This document shows, one piece after another, positions 61,001 through 64,000 of a DNA stretch of 64,000 nucleotides. The position numbers and the translations under genes are program-made. The stretch comes from Phellopilus nigrolimitatus (lineage: Eukaryota; Basidiomycota; Agaricomycetes; Hymenochaetales; Hymenochaetaceae). The stretch's first letter is position 1; every line of letters begins with the position of its first letter. Location: contig JAJOHG010000035.1 of assembly GCA_021029095.1 (NCBI GenBank), positions 280,576 to 344,575 of the forward strand, read 5' to 3'. The notes beneath the pieces are model-generated. The model saw only the letters and a program-made list of their open reading frames with translations. It was not told where the DNA came from and made no database searches.

Positions 61001-61944
61001 ATGGCAATAATGAGGGACTAGTTTATTCAAAGCTTCTAATGACTTTTCGGACCGACGCTCTTGAACAAAGCCAACTTGATAATCCACGTAAATTAGAAGC
61101 GAACCAATTTGAAGGTACGGAATAAAGACTTACCAGTGAGGACGATCAGTATCGCGATTGTAATACTAATCGCATCGTCAATATTATGCATTATTGCGCT
61201 TATAACTGCGCTGCCAAAGAGTAACAATATGAGAGGCTGCTCGTAAATCGTTTTTGCGAATTTGATGAGGACTGGTTCAGGCGTTTCGACAGAAAATTCG
61301 TTGTATCCGTGAATCTCTCTAAGGGCAGAGATAGCGTTGGAGGAAAGACCCTCTAAAATAGAGGTATTAAATTGACTAGCCGTATCCTGCACCAATATTT
61401 ATTGATAGTCGAGAAGAATAGTAAAGACAGCGTACCTCTGCAGTCAACTGGGCATGGATGGCCGACGGTGTTTCCTGCACACTCTTCTCCGCAGTGTCCA
61501 TTCCCATTCGAGTTGATTTCATCCATTCCGATTTCCATGGACGATCGGCCGGCAACGGTGGAAATGACACGGTCCAATAAACCCGCACTCTCGCTGGTGA
61601 CCGATACGGCCAAGCGAGTGCAACGTCGACGACGAACCTCCTCCACCAGATGAATGCAACGGCTCCGCATTGTGCCGGCGCAGCGTCGTGCTGTATGCGA
61701 AATGCACGCCTGCGTCCTTGGAGGCAATACCCTCTTCGGACTCTGTACCCGAGTAGCCAGAAAAGTATGCAGACGCAGGTGGCGATGCGTCGCGCTGAGC
61801 GAGCGCATTGTGTCCCCTGCCGGGAATGGGCTGACGAGAGAGCGAAGATGCGGTAGAGAATGAGGAGAAGTGTCCACCGGCGCGCGACGTGAACATCGGC
61901 AACTCGTTGGACGACGACGAGCGTTTCTTTTGGTGGCCGAGCAT
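58071..61944 (-). CDS. PMR1: Golgi-type Ca2+/Mn2+ P-type ATPase (Pmr1/SPCA)
   Basis: Pumps Ca2+ and Mn2+ into the Golgi, supporting glycosylation and secretion. It is split into at least 12 exons. Seen in order: cation-ATPase N domain ([17 protein letters not shown], then [13 protein letters not shown]), [17 protein letters not shown], the actuator motif [10 protein letters not shown]4 [18 protein letters not shown], the phosphorylation site ICSDKTG, a nucleotide-binding region, [20 protein letters not shown] split by an intron, then M5-M10 including NILMDGP-type M6 and a C-terminus ending YGDMV. Length about 1,000 aa. PMR1-type identity follows from the short pump and [13 protein letters not shown] context. 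An N-terminal Ser/Gly/His-rich extension of about 140 residues (exon at 61944-61520) precedes the catalytic part; the splice that joins it to [10 protein letters not shown] is uncertain. It is divergent from the gene at 62201. Confidence 0.92.
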
Positions 61945-62200
61945 GTCGTGGCGGTCAAATAATATAAGATAATTTGTTCGTGATTTAGATGTATATCAGA
62001 GACAATGTTGCCAACGTGCTGTCATGGGTGTCGGTGGAGTAGAGGCGTGCTCGTCGTCGGCCACGTCGACGGCGAAGTACTTGATGACGACCGGTTCGCT
62101 GCGGGTGCTAAAGCAGTCGTGGGAACCTTCCATTTAAGGCTTGGAGTGTATATGTTATATGTAGCAGCCCTGAGCGTAAATCATGTACTCGGACTCCATC
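61945..62200. promoter_or_regulatory. Divergent promoter between PMR1 and the SR-rich gene
   Basis: Only 256 bp separate the two start codons, so the promoters must overlap. I see no clear TATA box for either gene. The interval is moderately GC-rich with repeated GTCG/CGTCG. Confidence 0.6.
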
Positions 62201-63383
62201 ATGGCAGACCGCGAGCATCGACGAGGCAGAGATAAGAACGACAGACCACGGAATAGAAGTCGGAGTCGCAGCCCACGCCGGCGCGAAAAGAGCGGCAGGG
62301 ACGACGGGCTCCGCGAACAAGAACAACTGGACAAGCAACGTTTGCATTCGCCACCTCGAAAGCATCGTCACCATTCCCGTTCACGTTCGCGCTATCGAGA
62401 ACGATCTCCGCGACGAGAAAAGGAGAGAGGGAGAGAACGACGCTCTAGATCACGCTCAAACTCGAGTTCGCGACATAAGAAACGACGGTCACGTTCAAGT
62501 TCGTCATCTTCGTCCGACTCGAGTCGCAGTGATCGACATCGGAAGAAGCGGAAGGACAAGCATCATCGGAAAAGGAGCAGGAGCAGGGATAGGACGGATA
62601 AAGTCAGGAAGAAGGAAAAGAAAGATAAAAAGGTGTGTATCCAGTTGCTTTTTGCTTCATCGCTCTAAGGTCTTGTCCTCCGCAGAAGAAAAAGAAGGGA
62701 ACCGTGACAGCGCAGTGGGGGAAGTACGGTATAATCAATGAATCTAAGTTAGTGCTTATATTCCAAGCTCTACCCTTCTAACTAATTTCTTACGTCTGCA
62801 GTATGTATGATAAAGAAGCAGAGTTCCGCACCTGGCTGGTCGAAGAACGGAAGATTAATCCAGAGGTCATCACAAAGGACCAGACTAAGAAAGAGTTCGC
62901 CCGCTTCACGGAGGACTTCAACACTGGCGAGTACTCATTCTTGCTCTATGCCTTTGATCACTCTTTCTACCTTACCTTACTTATACTCAACGGTCCTTTC
63001 GACTCTCCTCCAGCCACACTGCCGCACGAAAAGTATTACAACATGTACAATTACGAGCAACGTATGTCCTCTATGAGGAACGGCGAGGTGCTCACGATTG
63101 CAGACGACGGATACGATCCCAATGCAGACCTTCTTGCACACACGAGTGCACATAAGAAGCCGTCGACGTCAAAGGAGACGTATATGAGTACGGAACAGCT
63201 GCAGGAGCTGCGGCGTGTGCAGGCTGAGCGCTCGCAGGTACGTCCTTTCCTATCTTTTTTCTCATATCCATATAATTTATGAATTGTGTAATTTGTATGT
63301 AGGTCGGCAAGATGAAGCTTATGGGGATGGATGTAGGGCAGACGTTTGGCGTGCGAATGGATGGTAGCGTGTTCGATGGTTGA
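62201..63383 (+). CDS. Arg/Ser-rich nuclear protein of the SCI1/NKAPD1-like family (307 aa)
   Basis: Probable nuclear protein linked to splicing; plant homologues are called style cell-cycle inhibitor 1. The exons are 62201-62632, 62686-62747, 62802-62926, 63014-63237 and 63303-63383, 308 codons with the stop. Residues 1-145 are an RS/KH-rich low-complexity region. Then comes the family core: TAQWGKYGIINES, EFRTWLVEERKINPEV, QTKKEFARFTEDFNT, LPHEKYYNMYNYEQRM and NADLLAHTSAHKK. Intron 3 (62927-63013) has a GC donor (GCGAGT); the conserved FNT-ATLPHEKYY junction proves it. The start was taken at 62201 (context ATCATGG) rather than an in-frame ATG at 62183. Confidence 0.9.
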
Positions 63384-63787
63384 TTGCTCGTACGTAGTAA
63401 ACGAGGAGGGAGTTGGATCTGCTTGTCCTTCTTCCTTCCAATTTACAGTCTCGCTTATGCAGAGCTTTTGCACTTCATAGCAAGATCTACAACCCTCGGG
63501 TGGAGGAGGAGAATGAGAAATTGAGAGAGAAAGAATGATAAGGTGGATCCTAGTTTGTTCCTTTTGAAAGCTGGATAGCGCACGAGATAAATCTAAGCAT
63601 GAGCCACATAAACTAATCTCAATATTATGGTGAGCCAGTTATTCGTTAATATAACACTTATGCTAAAACCAAGTTACCACTTTAATAATTTGCTTCTGTG
63701 CACGCAACAAATTTTTAAACAACAGGAGTAACTGGAGAATTTTCCGTCGTCCAGTCAAGCGGGACGCAACACGTCGCTGATCACTAG
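63384..63787. other. Convergent 3' region
   Basis: About 400 bp between the stop of the SR-rich gene and the stop of the minus-strand gene at 63788. AT-rich, with no frame worth calling. Confidence 0.55.
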
Positions 63788-64000
63788 CTACACTCCACTT
63801 CGCAGTCCATTGCTGCGGAATCCTCTAACCTGCCGTTTCATAAAGTAAGCCATAATCACGACGAATAGCACCCCGGGTACTACGCAGGCACTGCACGACA
63901 TTCCGGACGTCTTGCGATCCTCCGTCGCGGCCATGACAGTGAACAAGAATATGAGGAACGTGATGAAAGAGAGTCCAGCAAAGACCAGTGGAGTAAAGAG
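63788..64000 (-). CDS. 3' end of a small membrane protein, cut by the window edge
   Basis: An open frame without a start enters from the window edge and ends in TAG at 63788 (70 residues visible). Two hydrophobic segments are seen: VFAGLSFITFLIFLFTVMA and VVPGVLFVVIMAYFM, separated by a short loop with CSAC. A basic tail (KRQVRGFRSNGLRSG) follows. This fits the end of a multi-pass or two-pass membrane protein. The family is not recognised. Confidence 0.6.
   Translation of the reverse strand, partial: LFTPLVFAGLSFITFLIFLFTVMAATEDRKTSGMSCSACVVPGVLFVVIMAYFMKRQVRGFRSNGLRSGV

Overview
The window looks like nuclear DNA of a filamentous basidiomycete, probably an Agaricomycete. Introns are many, short (mostly 42-90 nt) and GT-AG, with a few GC-AG. 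Coding regions are broken into many small exons, so most genes were rebuilt by hand from splice signals and reading-frame phase. The recognisable proteins are fungal: Zn2Cys6 cluster proteins, Efg1, a Pmr1-type Ca2+/Mn2+ pump, a DH-BAR-SH3 exchange factor and a BBE-type FAD oxidase. Exon chains below are manual models, not the output of a gene finder.

Region 1 (about 1-45 kb) is accessory in character. It holds a scattered set of small transcription-factor-like genes. Seven carry an N-terminal Zn2Cys6 cluster (starts at 2984-, 6426-, 8156-, 14282-, 19896-, 28070+, 32359+). In all seven a phase-0 intron sits directly in front of the codon for the third cysteine, which points to one ancestral gene that spread. 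Three further genes (11154+, 40210-, 45180-) encode long Ser/Pro/acidic proteins without a zinc cluster. Between them lie cluster fragments that look like decaying copies (10.6 kb, 26.9 kb), two membrane-protein genes (16.2-17.2 kb; 14.3-15.4 kb, weak) and an unrecognised multi-exon gene (28.9-30.1 kb). A TCGCCGA/TCGGCGA motif lies 210-260 bp upstream of four of these genes. EFG1 (rRNA processing) sits at 35.8-37.1 kb as a conserved island.

Region 2 (45-50.5 kb) is repeat-rich and has no supported gene. Its centrepiece is a three-level nested transposon at 46.35-47.95 kb: a Tc1/mariner-like MITE was hit by a hAT-like element with an 8-bp target duplication, and that element carries a second mariner-like MITE.

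Region 3 (50.5-64 kb) is compact and conserved: a Cdc42/Rho exchange factor (+), a FAD-linked oxidoreductase (-), the PMR1 pump (-), a divergently transcribed arginine/serine-rich SCI1-like nuclear protein (+), and the 3' end of a small membrane protein (-) cut by the window edge.
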